DNA from: an uncultured Hyphomonadaceae bacterium
GTDB lineage: Bacteria > Pseudomonadota > Alphaproteobacteria > Caulobacterales > Maricaulaceae
DNA: 64,000 nt
Assembly (NCBI GenBank): GCA_913058335.1
Contig: CAJXPX010000001.1
Coordinates: 308,618-372,617 of the forward strand
Reading direction: 5' to 3'
In this document: positions 56,845-64,000 of the stretch, piece after piece
Position numbering within the stretch: position 1 is the stretch's first letter
How the letters are laid out: each line of letters starts with the position of its first letter
Translations under genes and position numbers: made by a program
Notes under the pieces: model-generated
Databases searched by the model: none
The model's input: only the letters and a program-made list of their open reading frames with translations
Told to the model about the DNA's origin: nothing

Positions 56845-57264
56845 TTACCAAGGTGAGCTCTCACAAACCGTTATCGCAGCGCGTCGATATTCAAAGTCCC
56901 CTTGCCCAGACCAGTTCTTACCATCTGGAAACCTGACTTCGATACCCTCCAAATCCTGGGGATTGAACAAACGCATATTAACACCGACCATATCAATTGA
57001 TCCGTGTTTGTCAGTGAAGGACTTGGCTATGTTGAAATGGGTTGTAGTTGCACAAGACTGGCAGGAATGAATTTCGGCGGCGGGATCTGCTTTGTCATTC
57101 CGCATTGTAGGCGTTGTGCTTCCTTGTGTTTGAACTTCGGACGCGGAAAAGTACCCCCACGCGCCACCGGACTTACGGCATAAAGTGCAATTGCAGTCAT
57201 GTATGAAATCGGGCTTCGACTCAATTTTGACGCTTACAGCGCCACATAAACAAGTTCCGGTCAT
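56845..57264 (-). CDS. GFA (glutathione-dependent formaldehyde-activating) family protein
   Basis: A 139-residue zinc-binding protein of the Gfa/CENP-V fold. The metal motifs are MTGTCLCGAVSVKIES (C-x-C), FIHDCNCTLCRKSGGAWGYF (C-x-C-x2-C) and IHSCQSCATTTHFNIA (C-x2-C). A good ribosome binding site (AGGGGAAG) precedes the ATG. The actual substrate of most family members is unknown. It follows the DUF2155 gene by 13 bases on the same strand and may be cotranscribed with NDUFA12 and DUF2155. Confidence 0.9.
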   Translation of the reverse strand: MTGTCLCGAVSVKIESKPDFIHDCNCTLCRKSGGAWGYFSASEVQTQGSTTPTMRNDKADPAAEIHSCQSCATTTHFNIAKSFTDKHGSIDMVGVNMRLFNPQDLEGIEVRFPDGKNWSGQGDFEYRRAAITVCESSPW

Positions 57265-57277
57265 TTCTTCCCCTGCT

Positions 57278-57796
57278 CTAACGCCGCAAGCTGTCTTCCA
57301 TCGTGCTCTCGGGTACGTCGCAGTCTATCACCCAGACATCATAGACACGGTGATCCAGTGCGCTGACGGCGGGTTTAGACGCGTACATCCAGCCGGAGAA
57401 AATGGTGCCATCGGTGTCGTCATCTTCACTAGAAGCCGCGACAACCTCGCCTTCGCCATTTAAACGCGTGTCAGTGATTTGAAGAAAGGCATAAGTTTCT
57501 GGGATTTCCGTCGGCGGTCTTTTTTCGCAATGGCGCGCCGTAATTGAGAGACTGCCATAATCCAGCGTATCGCCAATTTTAACGGTGTAATCTTTTGTCG
57601 TAGCCGTGACTTTATCGAGCGTACGCAGCACAACCGCTGTTCCGACAAGATTCTTGTCTTCTTCGTCATCTCTGTTTGTTTGGGATACCGCAGGAATGGC
57701 TGACAGCGTGCTCAGCAAAAGCGCAAAGCAAAGTGTGAACCCACGGCGCAATTTTATCGGGCCGTCCAATTTAGGCATCCGGAGACCAGGCCTCAT
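57278..57796 (-). CDS. DUF2155 domain exported protein
   Basis: A 172-residue protein with an N-terminal signal peptide (FTLCFALLLSTLSAIPAVSQ). The DUF2155 core is TAVVLRTLDKVTATTKDYTV, SLSITARHCEKRPPTEIPET and FSGWMYASKPAVSALDHRVY followed by DVWVIDC. Two conserved cysteines may pair. An ATG at 57778 (MPKLDGPIKLRRG) is an equally plausible start. The gene overlaps the NDUFA12 gene, and this pairing is characteristic of alphaproteobacteria. Function is unknown. Confidence 0.88.
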   Translation of the reverse strand: MRPGLRMPKLDGPIKLRRGFTLCFALLLSTLSAIPAVSQTNRDDEEDKNLVGTAVVLRTLDKVTATTKDYTVKIGDTLDYGSLSITARHCEKRPPTEIPETYAFLQITDTRLNGEGEVVAASSEDDDTDGTIFSGWMYASKPAVSALDHRVYDVWVIDCDVPESTMEDSLRR

Positions 57797-58169
57797 AATC
57801 GGCGGCGACCTTTTGGCGATCTCCGCCGCGATCCAAACTACCTTTTGGTTTATAGGCGTGAAGCGTGCCGGTCATATTCGGAATGTGCTCTTTTTCCCAA
57901 GCATGGCCTTTATAACCATCATCAGTCGGAGGCAGCTCGCTCGTATGAGTTAGCCAGCCTTGCCATGCGGCAGGAATACGAGACGCATCAGCATATCCCG
58001 TATAAGTCACCCAGCGGCGTTTCCGCCCGTCATAGGTCTCTTTTTTCTCTTCGAAATACGTGTTTCCGAAATCATCTTTGCCAATTTCGGCGCCTCGGCG
58101 GCCAATCATAAGGTTCGTCCCGAAAGTCGATCCGTTCCACCAGGTAAAAATACGTTTTAGAAAAGACAT
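57771..58169 (-). CDS. NADH:ubiquinone oxidoreductase subunit NDUFA12 family protein
   Basis: A 132-residue homologue of the mitochondrial complex I accessory subunit NDUFA12 (B17.2). FTWWNGSTFGTNLMIGRRGA, GKDDFGNTYFEEKKETYDGR and KRRWVTYTGYADASRIPAAW are family hallmarks, ending in a Pro-rich, His/Trp-containing C-terminus. It binds complex I at the inner membrane. It heads the NDUFA12-DUF2155-GFA transcript. The family is essentially limited to alphaproteobacteria and mitochondria, which supports the taxonomic assignment. Confidence 0.93.
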   Translation of the reverse strand: MSFLKRIFTWWNGSTFGTNLMIGRRGAEIGKDDFGNTYFEEKKETYDGRKRRWVTYTGYADASRIPAAWQGWLTHTSELPPTDDGYKGHAWEKEHIPNMTGTLHAYKPKGSLDRGGDRQKVAADYEAWSPDA

Positions 58170-58297
58170 TTGCCCTGCTCTATTAGTCGTTGCGACGCGG
58201 ATGCGTTTGACGGCGTTATGCCCCTACGCAACGCCAAGGTAAAGTCGAGATGTGACAGAATTAGGACCATCTTACTGTAAAACAGAGGCAAGCTGAG

Positions 58298-58315
58298 TGT
58301 GATTTGAATATCACA
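58298..58315. promoter_or_regulatory. TGTGAT-N6-ATCACA inverted repeat, possible Crp/Fnr-type operator
   Basis: A perfect 6-base inverted repeat with a 6-base spacer, about 75 bases before the pentapeptide-protein start. It resembles Crp/Fnr sites (TGTGA...TCACA) but with 8 rather than 6 bases between the pentamers. It could serve the pentapeptide gene or the divergent NDUFA12 operon. Confidence 0.4.
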
Positions 58316-58389
58316 ACTCTCAAAAAACTACAGCACCTTACGACTTATTTACTCTACCCGCGTTCTTGCGGGCCTTATACAGACGGGTG

Positions 58390-59298
58390 ATGACATATTT
58401 ACCGCATACCCTTATGGGCTCTGCCCTTCTGTTCACGGCCTTTGCTGTCCCCGCACAGGCGCAAATTCGGGTCGATGCTCGCATGCACGCCTCGTCGGGC
58501 TCTTGCTCCCAATGTGACCTTTCCAATAAACGCATGAACGGAGTGAAGCTTAAAAACGCCGACTTTACCGGGTCAATTTTCAATAATTCCAACTTGTCTG
58601 GTGGCCAGCTTGATGGGTCAAATTTGACTGGCGCGCATTTCAAAAAAGCCCTTCTCTACCGGATAGAGGGCCAAAAAGTAATGATGGATGACGCCGTTTT
58701 TGAAGACGCAACCCTGACCGAGGCCCATGTCACCGATTCTGTTTTACGCAAGGCTAATTTACGCCGGGCCGACCTGTCGCGTGGGCAGTTCCAGCATAAT
58801 GATTTCAGCGGCGCTAACCTCGAAAGCGTCAAGGCCCCGGACGTCAATTTTGAAGGCTCCAATTTTGAAGGCGCGCAACTCAATCATATGAATTTGGATA
58901 AAGCGGTTCTTGATGGCTCGACTTTGAAGGGTGCCACCTTTGGCTATGCCTCCTTGACGGAAGCTTCTTTAAAAGGCGCTAACCTCTCCGACGCCAAGAT
59001 GTCCAACGTGCAAGGCCTTAGCCAAGCGCAACTCGATACGGCCTGCGGCAACGCCAAGACAGAGCTCCCCAAACAGCTTTCAATTTCCTATTGCGAAGGT
59101 ACATTAGAGAAAGTGGCCGAGCATTCCCACGATAGAATGGATCCCGACCTTATTCAGGCGGCTGTGCGTTTGGATCGCGCCATTAAAGACGTGGAATTTA
59201 TTCTCGACGCAACTCCAAAAGAAAATCGCCCGATGCGGAAAAAACTGGAAAGCATCCACGCGGATCTAACCAGTTCCAAGCGCGTCATCGAGCGATAA
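58390..59298 (+). CDS. Exported pentapeptide-repeat protein
   Basis: A 302-residue protein from ATG 58390; a TTG at 58366 is less likely. A signal peptide (MGSALLFTAFAVPAQAQ) ends near residue 25. A short Cys pair (GSCSQCDLSNKRM) opens the repeat array. About 25 pentapeptide repeats of A(D/N)LXX type follow: LKNADFTGSIFNNSNLSG, LDGSNLTGAHFKKALL, LRRADLSRGQFQHNDFSGAN and LKGANLSDAKM, forming a right-handed quadrilateral beta-helix. A helical C-terminal domain of about 90 residues follows (LDRAIKDVEFILDATPKENR). The role is unknown. DNA-mimic functions are unlikely for an exported protein. Confidence 0.88.
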   Translation: MTYLPHTLMGSALLFTAFAVPAQAQIRVDARMHASSGSCSQCDLSNKRMNGVKLKNADFTGSIFNNSNLSGGQLDGSNLTGAHFKKALLYRIEGQKVMMDDAVFEDATLTEAHVTDSVLRKANLRRADLSRGQFQHNDFSGANLESVKAPDVNFEGSNFEGAQLNHMNLDKAVLDGSTLKGATFGYASLTEASLKGANLSDAKMSNVQGLSQAQLDTACGNAKTELPKQLSISYCEGTLEKVAEHSHDRMDPDLIQAAVRLDRAIKDVEFILDATPKENRPMRKKLESIHADLTSSKRVIER

Positions 59299-59327
59299 GA
59301 GCTTAAAGACTGTTCATTTACAATTTG

Positions 59328-59346
59328 CCCCCGATTTTGTCGGGGG
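59328..59346. terminator. Hairpin between convergent pentapeptide and aspS genes
   Basis: CCCCCGA-TTTTG-TCGGGGG is a strong 7-base-pair stem in the 62-base gap between convergent genes. Neither strand shows a proper U-tract after it, so it may act as a stalling or RNA-stabilising structure as much as a terminator. Confidence 0.5.
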
Positions 59347-59360
59347 AACCAATCCTTAAA

Positions 59361-61184
59361 TTATTTCTGCTCCACCACAGGGATAAGTTTCAAATTCAGC
59401 TCTTTTAACTGAGCTGGATCGGCTTCACCCGGCGCGTTCATCATTAGGTCCTGCGCCTGCCCGTTCATGGGGAAGAGGATGACGTCGCGAATGGTGTTCA
59501 CACCCGCAAGAAGCATGACAATACGGTCAACTCCCGGCGCAATCCCGCCATGCGGCGGCGCGCCATATTTAAACGCATTGATCATGCCCGCGAATTTGTC
59601 TTCGACGACTTCGGGACCGTACCCAGCCATTTCAAAGGCTTTATACATGATGTCAGGTTTGTGGTTCCGGATCGCGCCAGAGGACAGTTCCACGCCGTTG
59701 CAAACGATATCATATTGATACGCCAAAATATCGAGTTGCTTCTCAACCGTATCAGCGGCCTCAAGCACCTCCATTCCGCCTTGCGGCATAGAGAAAGGGT
59801 TATGAGAGAAATCGACCTTTTTATTGTCTTCATCCCATTCAAACATTGGGAAATCGACAATCCAGCAGAATTTAAATCCAGCTTTTTCATCAATCAGATC
59901 CAAATCAGCCGCGACTTTATTCCGCGCGGCCCCGGCGAGCTTATAGGCATCGCCTATTTTACCCGCAGAGAAGAATATTCCGTCGCCGGCGCCAAGTCCC
60001 ATTTGAGCGAGCAGCGCTTTCAGATGATCAGGCTCGAAGTTTTTAAGCACAGGGTCTTGTGAATCGACTCCGCCGCCGTCAGCCTCTTTCAAACGGGCAT
60101 AGCCCAGACCGGGGGCCTGCATTTCTTTCTTCGCCCATTTATCGAGATTATCAAAGAATTTACGGGACTGGTTCGCCGCCGCTTGCGGAGCCGGAATAGC
60201 AATAACTTTGCCGCCTCCCTTGGTGATTTTGGCAAAGATGCCGAAGCCGGTTTTGGCCTCATCCGTGAAAAATTCGGAAACATCGGACAGCTCGAACGGA
60301 ATACGAAGATCGGGCTTATCGGAACCGTATTTCTCCATTGATTCCTTATAGGGAATACGGGGGAACGGCGTTTGAATTTCGCGGCCATCGGCAAACTCTT
60401 CGAACACGCCGGCCATGACCGGTTCAATCGCGTTAAACACGTCTTCTTGAGTGACAAAGCTCATCTCAACATCAAGCTGATAGAACTCACCAGGAGAACG
60501 GTCCGCACGCGCGTCTTCGTCGCGGAAACAGGGCGCGATTTGGAAGTAACGGTCAAAGCCCGCCACCATCAAAAGCTGTTTAAATTGCTGAGGGGCTTGC
60601 GGGAGGGCGTAAAATTTGCCGGGGTTCAGACGGGACGGCACGAGGAAGTCGCGTGCGCCTTCCGGCGAGCTGGCCGTCAAAATCGGCGTTTGAAACTCTG
60701 TGAAACCTTGATCGATCATGCGGCGGCGAAGCGAATTAATCACCTGACCACGCAGAATAATGTTTTTGTGCAGTGTCTCGCGGCGAAGGTCCAGATAGCG
60801 ATGCTTCAGACGGATGTCTTCGGGATATTCCTGTTCGCCAAAAACTGGAAGCGGAAGAGATTCAGCTTGGCTTTCAATATGGAAAGTTTCGGCGCGGAGC
60901 TCAACCTCGCCAGTTGGAATTTCGGAGTTTACGGCTTCTTTGTCTCGCGCCAGAACTTCGCCGGTTACCGTAATAACGGATTCAGACGGACACCGTTTTG
61001 CCGCTTCGTAAAATTCGACATTTGGATAGATAACAACTTGCGTCAGTCCGTAATGATCGCGCAGATCAATAAACAGCGCATTGGCATGTTCACGTTTACG
61101 ATGAACCCAACCGGACAATTTAGCGGTTTCGCCAACATGGGATTGGCGTAATTCGCCGCAAGTATGGCTACGGAAAGCGTGCAT
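59361..61184 (-). CDS. aspS: Aspartyl-tRNA synthetase
   Basis: A 607-residue class IIb synthetase of bacterial type. The N-terminal OB-fold has [20 protein letters not shown]. Motif 2 is [20 protein letters not shown] followed by [16 protein letters not shown], the GAD-insert region follows, and motif 3 is [20 protein letters not shown]. Length matches E. coli (590) with a short C-terminal extension. The ATG has GAGGAG upstream. Whether it also charges tRNA-Asn cannot be told from sequence alone; gatCAB is not in the window. Confidence 0.97.
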   Translation of the reverse strand: MHAFRSHTCGELRQSHVGETAKLSGWVHRKREHANALFIDLRDHYGLTQVVIYPNVEFYEAAKRCPSESVITVTGEVLARDKEAVNSEIPTGEVELRAETFHIESQAESLPLPVFGEQEYPEDIRLKHRYLDLRRETLHKNIILRGQVINSLRRRMIDQGFTEFQTPILTASSPEGARDFLVPSRLNPGKFYALPQAPQQFKQLLMVAGFDRYFQIAPCFRDEDARADRSPGEFYQLDVEMSFVTQEDVFNAIEPVMAGVFEEFADGREIQTPFPRIPYKESMEKYGSDKPDLRIPFELSDVSEFFTDEAKTGFGIFAKITKGGGKVIAIPAPQAAANQSRKFFDNLDKWAKKEMQAPGLGYARLKEADGGGVDSQDPVLKNFEPDHLKALLAQMGLGAGDGIFFSAGKIGDAYKLAGAARNKVAADLDLIDEKAGFKFCWIVDFPMFEWDEDNKKVDFSHNPFSMPQGGMEVLEAADTVEKQLDILAYQYDIVCNGVELSSGAIRNHKPDIMYKAFEMAGYGPEVVEDKFAGMINAFKYGAPPHGGIAPGVDRIVMLLAGVNTIRDVILFPMNGQAQDLMMNAPGEADPAQLKELNLKLIPVVEQK

Positions 61185-61436
61185 TTTAGACTCCTCAGCC
61201 CGTGTTCAGGGCCCTTGAGGCGCAGGACGGAGAAACGGTCCGCCGCGCCGGGTTAATGTGAGGCGGAAATAGCGTAAGGTTGGTTTAAGTCAAGACCACG
61301 CGGCAGAATCGAGCTTGCCAAATATCCAGACTATTCAGACAGAATTGGAACTCTGTGAATCATAAAGGGTTAGTTGAACAAGAGTAAATACCCTGCTGAA
61401 TAGACTTTTTAATCTAACCGCGAGACAGTCAAAATT
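61185..61436. other. Divergent leader region of aspS and the DUF6438-like gene
   Basis: About 250 bases that should carry promoters for both genes. The aspS leader contains a loosely paired GC-rich segment (GCGGAC...GTCCTGC). I see no T-box, which is not expected in this group, nor any RNA gene. Confidence 0.35.
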
Positions 61437-62009
61437 ATGCCTTACAAATTGAAATTTTTTGTCCTCTTGGCCACTAGCTCTACCTTGATTGCCTGTACGA
61501 CCCCAAATCCACAAACAGACGCGTCCTCGATGACAGAGAGTGCCACCGAGTCCCAAGTTAAAGACTGGGACAGCGTCAGCCTTCGTTTAAGTCGTGGGAT
61601 CTGTTTCGGTGCCTGTCCGTCTTATATTGTCGAAATAAAAGGGGATGGAACAGTCAATTATTGCGGAAGGAATTTCGTCAAGGATATTGGCACGCGAGAA
61701 GATAGTATCGCAGAGGAAGACGTTCAAACCTTATTCAACCGTTTCGTCGAGGCCGATTTTGAAGCTCTTGATGACAGCTATAAAGCCCGCGTCAGTGACC
61801 TGCCCAGCTACAAACTCCGTATGGCCTATGACGACACGGTTAAAACCGTCGTGGATTATGGCGGCAGAATGATCGACATGCCCCCAGTCGTGAAAAAATT
61901 GCAGCAAGCCGTAGATGACACTGCCCAGACCGATAAATGGATTGGTGAGCCGGGTGAAAAGCAACGCGTCAATGAAATTGTCGAGTGTGAAGCGAAATTG
62001 GCTTTTTAA
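61437..62009 (+). CDS. DUF6438-like lipoprotein
   Basis: A 190-residue lipoprotein. The signal peptide and lipobox are FFVLLATSSTLIACTTPNPQ, with Cys at about residue 20. The core SLRLSRGICFGACPSYIVEI, KGDGTVNYCGRNFVKDIGTR and SYKLRMAYDDTVKTVVDYGG fits the DUF6438 pattern with a C-x3-C pair. A further pair of cysteines occurs later (YCG and VECEAK). Function is unknown. It stands alone between aspS (divergent) and a bidirectional terminator. Confidence 0.78.
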   Translation: MPYKLKFFVLLATSSTLIACTTPNPQTDASSMTESATESQVKDWDSVSLRLSRGICFGACPSYIVEIKGDGTVNYCGRNFVKDIGTREDSIAEEDVQTLFNRFVEADFEALDDSYKARVSDLPSYKLRMAYDDTVKTVVDYGGRMIDMPPVVKKLQQAVDDTAQTDKWIGEPGEKQRVNEIVECEAKLAF

Positions 62010-62036
62010 CCTTTTGCCCCCCTCTTTCAGCCGGAA

Positions 62037-62066
62037 ATAAAAAACCCGCCTTATGGCGGGTTTTTG
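62037..62066. terminator. Bidirectional intrinsic terminator
   Basis: AAAACCCGCC-TTAT-GGCGGGTTTT is a perfect 10-base stem flanked by A- and T-runs. It therefore works for both the DUF6438-like gene (plus) and clpA (minus), which converge here. Confidence 0.92.
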
Positions 62067-62086
62067 TTGACGATAGGTCCGAAGAT

Positions 62087-64000
62087 TTAGGCGTCCTCTT
62101 TCGGGTTATCCTCAGGAGACGGAAGTCCCTTGGACTTGTCCGGACCGGAAATATTTTGTTTGGCAGGCGGGACAATTTTGAAAGTAAGTTTTTCCTTCTT
62201 CTTGTCCACGCCGACTTTAACAAGGCCGCCTGATTTTAGCTTGCCGAACAATATCTCATCCGCGAGCGGTTTTTTGATGTGCTCTTGTATTGTACGGGCC
62301 AAAGGACGGGCGCCGTAACGCTTGTCATAGCCTTCATTGGCGAGCCAGAGATTAGCCGCTTTGGACAGGTCAAATTCAATCTTGCGGTCGGCAAGTTGCG
62401 CCTCAAGCTGAATAACGAATTTGTCCACAACCTTGGCAATATCTTCTGGCGTCAGCGCCGCAAAGGAGACAACTGCGTCAAGACGGTTACGAAATTCCGG
62501 CGTGAAACGGCGTTTAATGGCCTCTTCCTGCTCGTCTTCCTTCAGACCCCGTCCGAACCCGATACCAGCTTTGGCAGCGTCCGCCGCGCCCGCATTGGTC
62601 GTCATAATAATAATGACATTGCGGAAATCGACCTTGCGGCCATTTGCGTCGGTCAGGAAGCCATTATCCATCACCTGCAACAGGATATTATAAATATCCG
62701 GATGCGCCTTCTCGATTTCGTCAAGCAGAAGAATACTGTGAGGATTCTGGTTCACAGCATCCGTAAGCAATCCGCCTTGATCATATCCAACATAGCCAGG
62801 AGGTGCCCCAATCAGGCGCGATACTGTATGGCGCTCCATATATTCGGACATATCAAAACGCAGCAACTCTAAGCCTTGTGTCATAGCCAGCTGTTTGGCG
62901 ACCTCGGTTTTCCCGACGCCTGTTGGTCCGGCAAACAAATAAGCCCCAATAGGTTTATCCGGTTCGCGCAGGCCGGCGCGGGCCAGTTTCACCGCAGAGG
63001 TGACTTGTTCAATCGCTTTATCCTGACCAAAAACCATACGTTTCAAATCCATAGACAAGGATTTGAGCGCTTTCTCATCATCACGCGAAATGGATTTCGG
63101 TGGGATGCGAGCGATTTTCGCAATGACAGATTCGATTTCTTTAATATCAATCTTCTTCTTGCGTTTGTCTTCTTTCACAAGCCGCGTTCGCGCCCCGGCC
63201 TCGTCAATAATATCAATGGCTTTGTCGGGCAATTTACGGTCTGTAATGTGACGCACAGATAAATCTACCGCGCCTTGAATAGCCGCAGAGGTATATTTCA
63301 CATCATGAAACTCCTCAAAATAGGATTTCAATCCCTGAAGAATTTTCACAGCGTCTTCTGAGGTCGGCTCGGACACGTCGATTTTCAGGAAACGACGGGA
63401 AAGGGCCCGGTCTTTTTCGAAATGTTGACGATATTCCTTATAGGTGGTCGACCCCATGCAGCGCAGTTTTCCGCTTTGCAGAGCCGGCTTTAGCAAATTG
63501 GACGCATCCATCGCGCCGCCGCTCGTCGCCCCAGCACCGATAATTGTATGAATTTCATCAATAAACAGAACCGCGCCAGGCGTGTCTTGTAATTTATTAA
63601 CAACCGCTTTGAGGCGTTCTTCAAAATCGCCGCGATACCGCGTCCCAGCGAGGAGCGCGCCCATATCAAGCGAATAAATCGTGGCGTCCAAAAGAACATC
63701 CGGCACTTCTTCGTTCACAATGCGGTGAGCGATCCCTTCGGCGATGGCCGTTTTACCAACTCCCGGATCCCCCACGAGAAGCGGATTGTTTTTACGGCGG
63801 CGCGACAACACCATAATGCAGCGCTCCACCTCTTCATCACGGCCGATGAGCGGATCAATATCGCCCTCTTTAGCCTTTTTATTGAGATTGACCGTATATT
63901 CCTGCAGCGGATCTTTTTGTTTGGCGTCTTCGCCATCCATATCCTGACCGGCCCCCAAAATGGGTTTTGAGACATTCGCGTCACCATTTTTAGAAATACC
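62087..64000 (-). CDS. clpA: ATP-dependent Clp protease ATP-binding subunit ClpA (N-terminus beyond window)
   Basis: About 638 C-terminal residues are visible; the frame is open to the right edge, so the N-domain is outside the window. The first AAA module follows YTVNLNKKAKEGDIDPLIGR with Walker A LLVGDPGVGKTAIAEGIAHR and Walker B LFIDEIHTIIGAGATSGGAM. The second module has AYLFAGPTGVGKTEVAKQLA and LLLDEIEKAHPDIYNILLQV. The order without a long middle coiled coil separates it from ClpB. It unfolds substrates for ClpP. clpS usually sits upstream but is not visible here. The C-terminal tail is charged and Pro-rich. Confidence 0.96.
   Translation of the reverse strand, partial: GISKNGDANVSKPILGAGQDMDGEDAKQKDPLQEYTVNLNKKAKEGDIDPLIGRDEEVERCIMVLSRRRKNNPLLVGDPGVGKTAIAEGIAHRIVNEEVPDVLLDATIYSLDMGALLAGTRYRGDFEERLKAVVNKLQDTPGAVLFIDEIHTIIGAGATSGGAMDASNLLKPALQSGKLRCMGSTTYKEYRQHFEKDRALSRRFLKIDVSEPTSEDAVKILQGLKSYFEEFHDVKYTSAAIQGAVDLSVRHITDRKLPDKAIDIIDEAGARTRLVKEDKRKKKIDIKEIESVIAKIARIPPKSISRDDEKALKSLSMDLKRMVFGQDKAIEQVTSAVKLARAGLREPDKPIGAYLFAGPTGVGKTEVAKQLAMTQGLELLRFDMSEYMERHTVSRLIGAPPGYVGYDQGGLLTDAVNQNPHSILLLDEIEKAHPDIYNILLQVMDNGFLTDANGRKVDFRNVIIIMTTNAGAADAAKAGIGFGRGLKEDEQEEAIKRRFTPEFRNRLDAVVSFAALTPEDIAKVVDKFVIQLEAQLADRKIEFDLSKAANLWLANEGYDKRYGARPLARTIQEHIKKPLADEILFGKLKSGGLVKVGVDKKKEKLTFKIVPPAKQNISGPDKSKGLPSPEDNPKEDA

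Noticed and set aside
60372-61151. 259-codon open frame antisense to aspS
   Set aside because: The aspS frame is certain, and the antisense product looks like reverse-complement composition without domains or operon context.

Overview
The window looks like ordinary chromosome of a flagellated, aerobic alphaproteobacterium. The evidence is a set of alphaproteobacterial marker families: the NDUFA12-type complex I accessory protein followed by a DUF2155 protein, a DUF3035 lipoprotein next to lspA, a DUF6468 protein and a MotE-like protein beside fliL, and the DUF4212/acetate-symporter/acs block. The moderate base composition and the divergent flagellar genes would fit the Maricaulales/Robiginitomaculaceae (marine Hellea/Litorimonas-like bacteria). 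That placement is inference from memory of gene content, not a computed phylogeny. I see no rRNA, tRNA, CRISPR array, insertion sequence or prophage.

Region 1 (1-17371) is a flagellar island. On the minus strand lie motA, an unrecognised exported 634-residue protein, flgF and the start of flgG, plus a separate divergent FliM-like gene. On the plus strand follow motB, flgE, flgK, flgL and flgI (rotor-to-hook parts and P-ring). A tightly overlapping minus-strand operon fliF-fliH-fliN-fliP-fliG encodes the MS-ring, switch and export gate. The divergent operon fliL-DUF6468-motE encodes stator-associated proteins. The switch proteins FliM and FliG have lost or changed hallmark motifs. The unknown protein translationally coupled to motA is the best candidate for an undescribed component.

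Region 2 (17425-25207) holds a Crp/Fnr-type regulator, phosphoglucomutase, a ferredoxin-reductase-like flavoprotein, and an acetate-use module: DUF4212 small subunit, sodium/solute symporter and acetyl-CoA synthetase. Region 3 (25208-36156) begins with a sparse stretch containing a small membrane-peptide gene. It then carries an iron alcohol dehydrogenase coupled to a thioesterase, and a fatty-acid/acyl-CoA set: MaoC hydratase, SDR, two thiolases, a FadJ-like fusion enzyme and an enoyl-CoA hydratase, with a host-attachment-family protein among them.

Region 4 (36197-48553) is mixed housekeeping: an iron-sulfur photolyase-like protein, nadC, a SleB-type cell wall hydrolase, a TauE/SafE exporter, an EamA transporter, tadA, a large-subunit pseudouridine synthase, rsmD, a GNAT-nitrilase fusion, mutL, a DUF3035 lipoprotein and lspA. 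Region 5 (48703-64000) has a large autotransporter, glnE, parE, a GFA protein, DUF2155, NDUFA12, an exported pentapeptide-repeat protein, aspS, a DUF6438-like lipoprotein and most of clpA, which runs off the right edge.

Several intrinsic terminators are visible. One of them sits directly against the mutL start codon. No whole unknown multi-gene defence or biosynthetic system is evident. The interesting material is within the flagellar island and in small regulatory or small-protein features.
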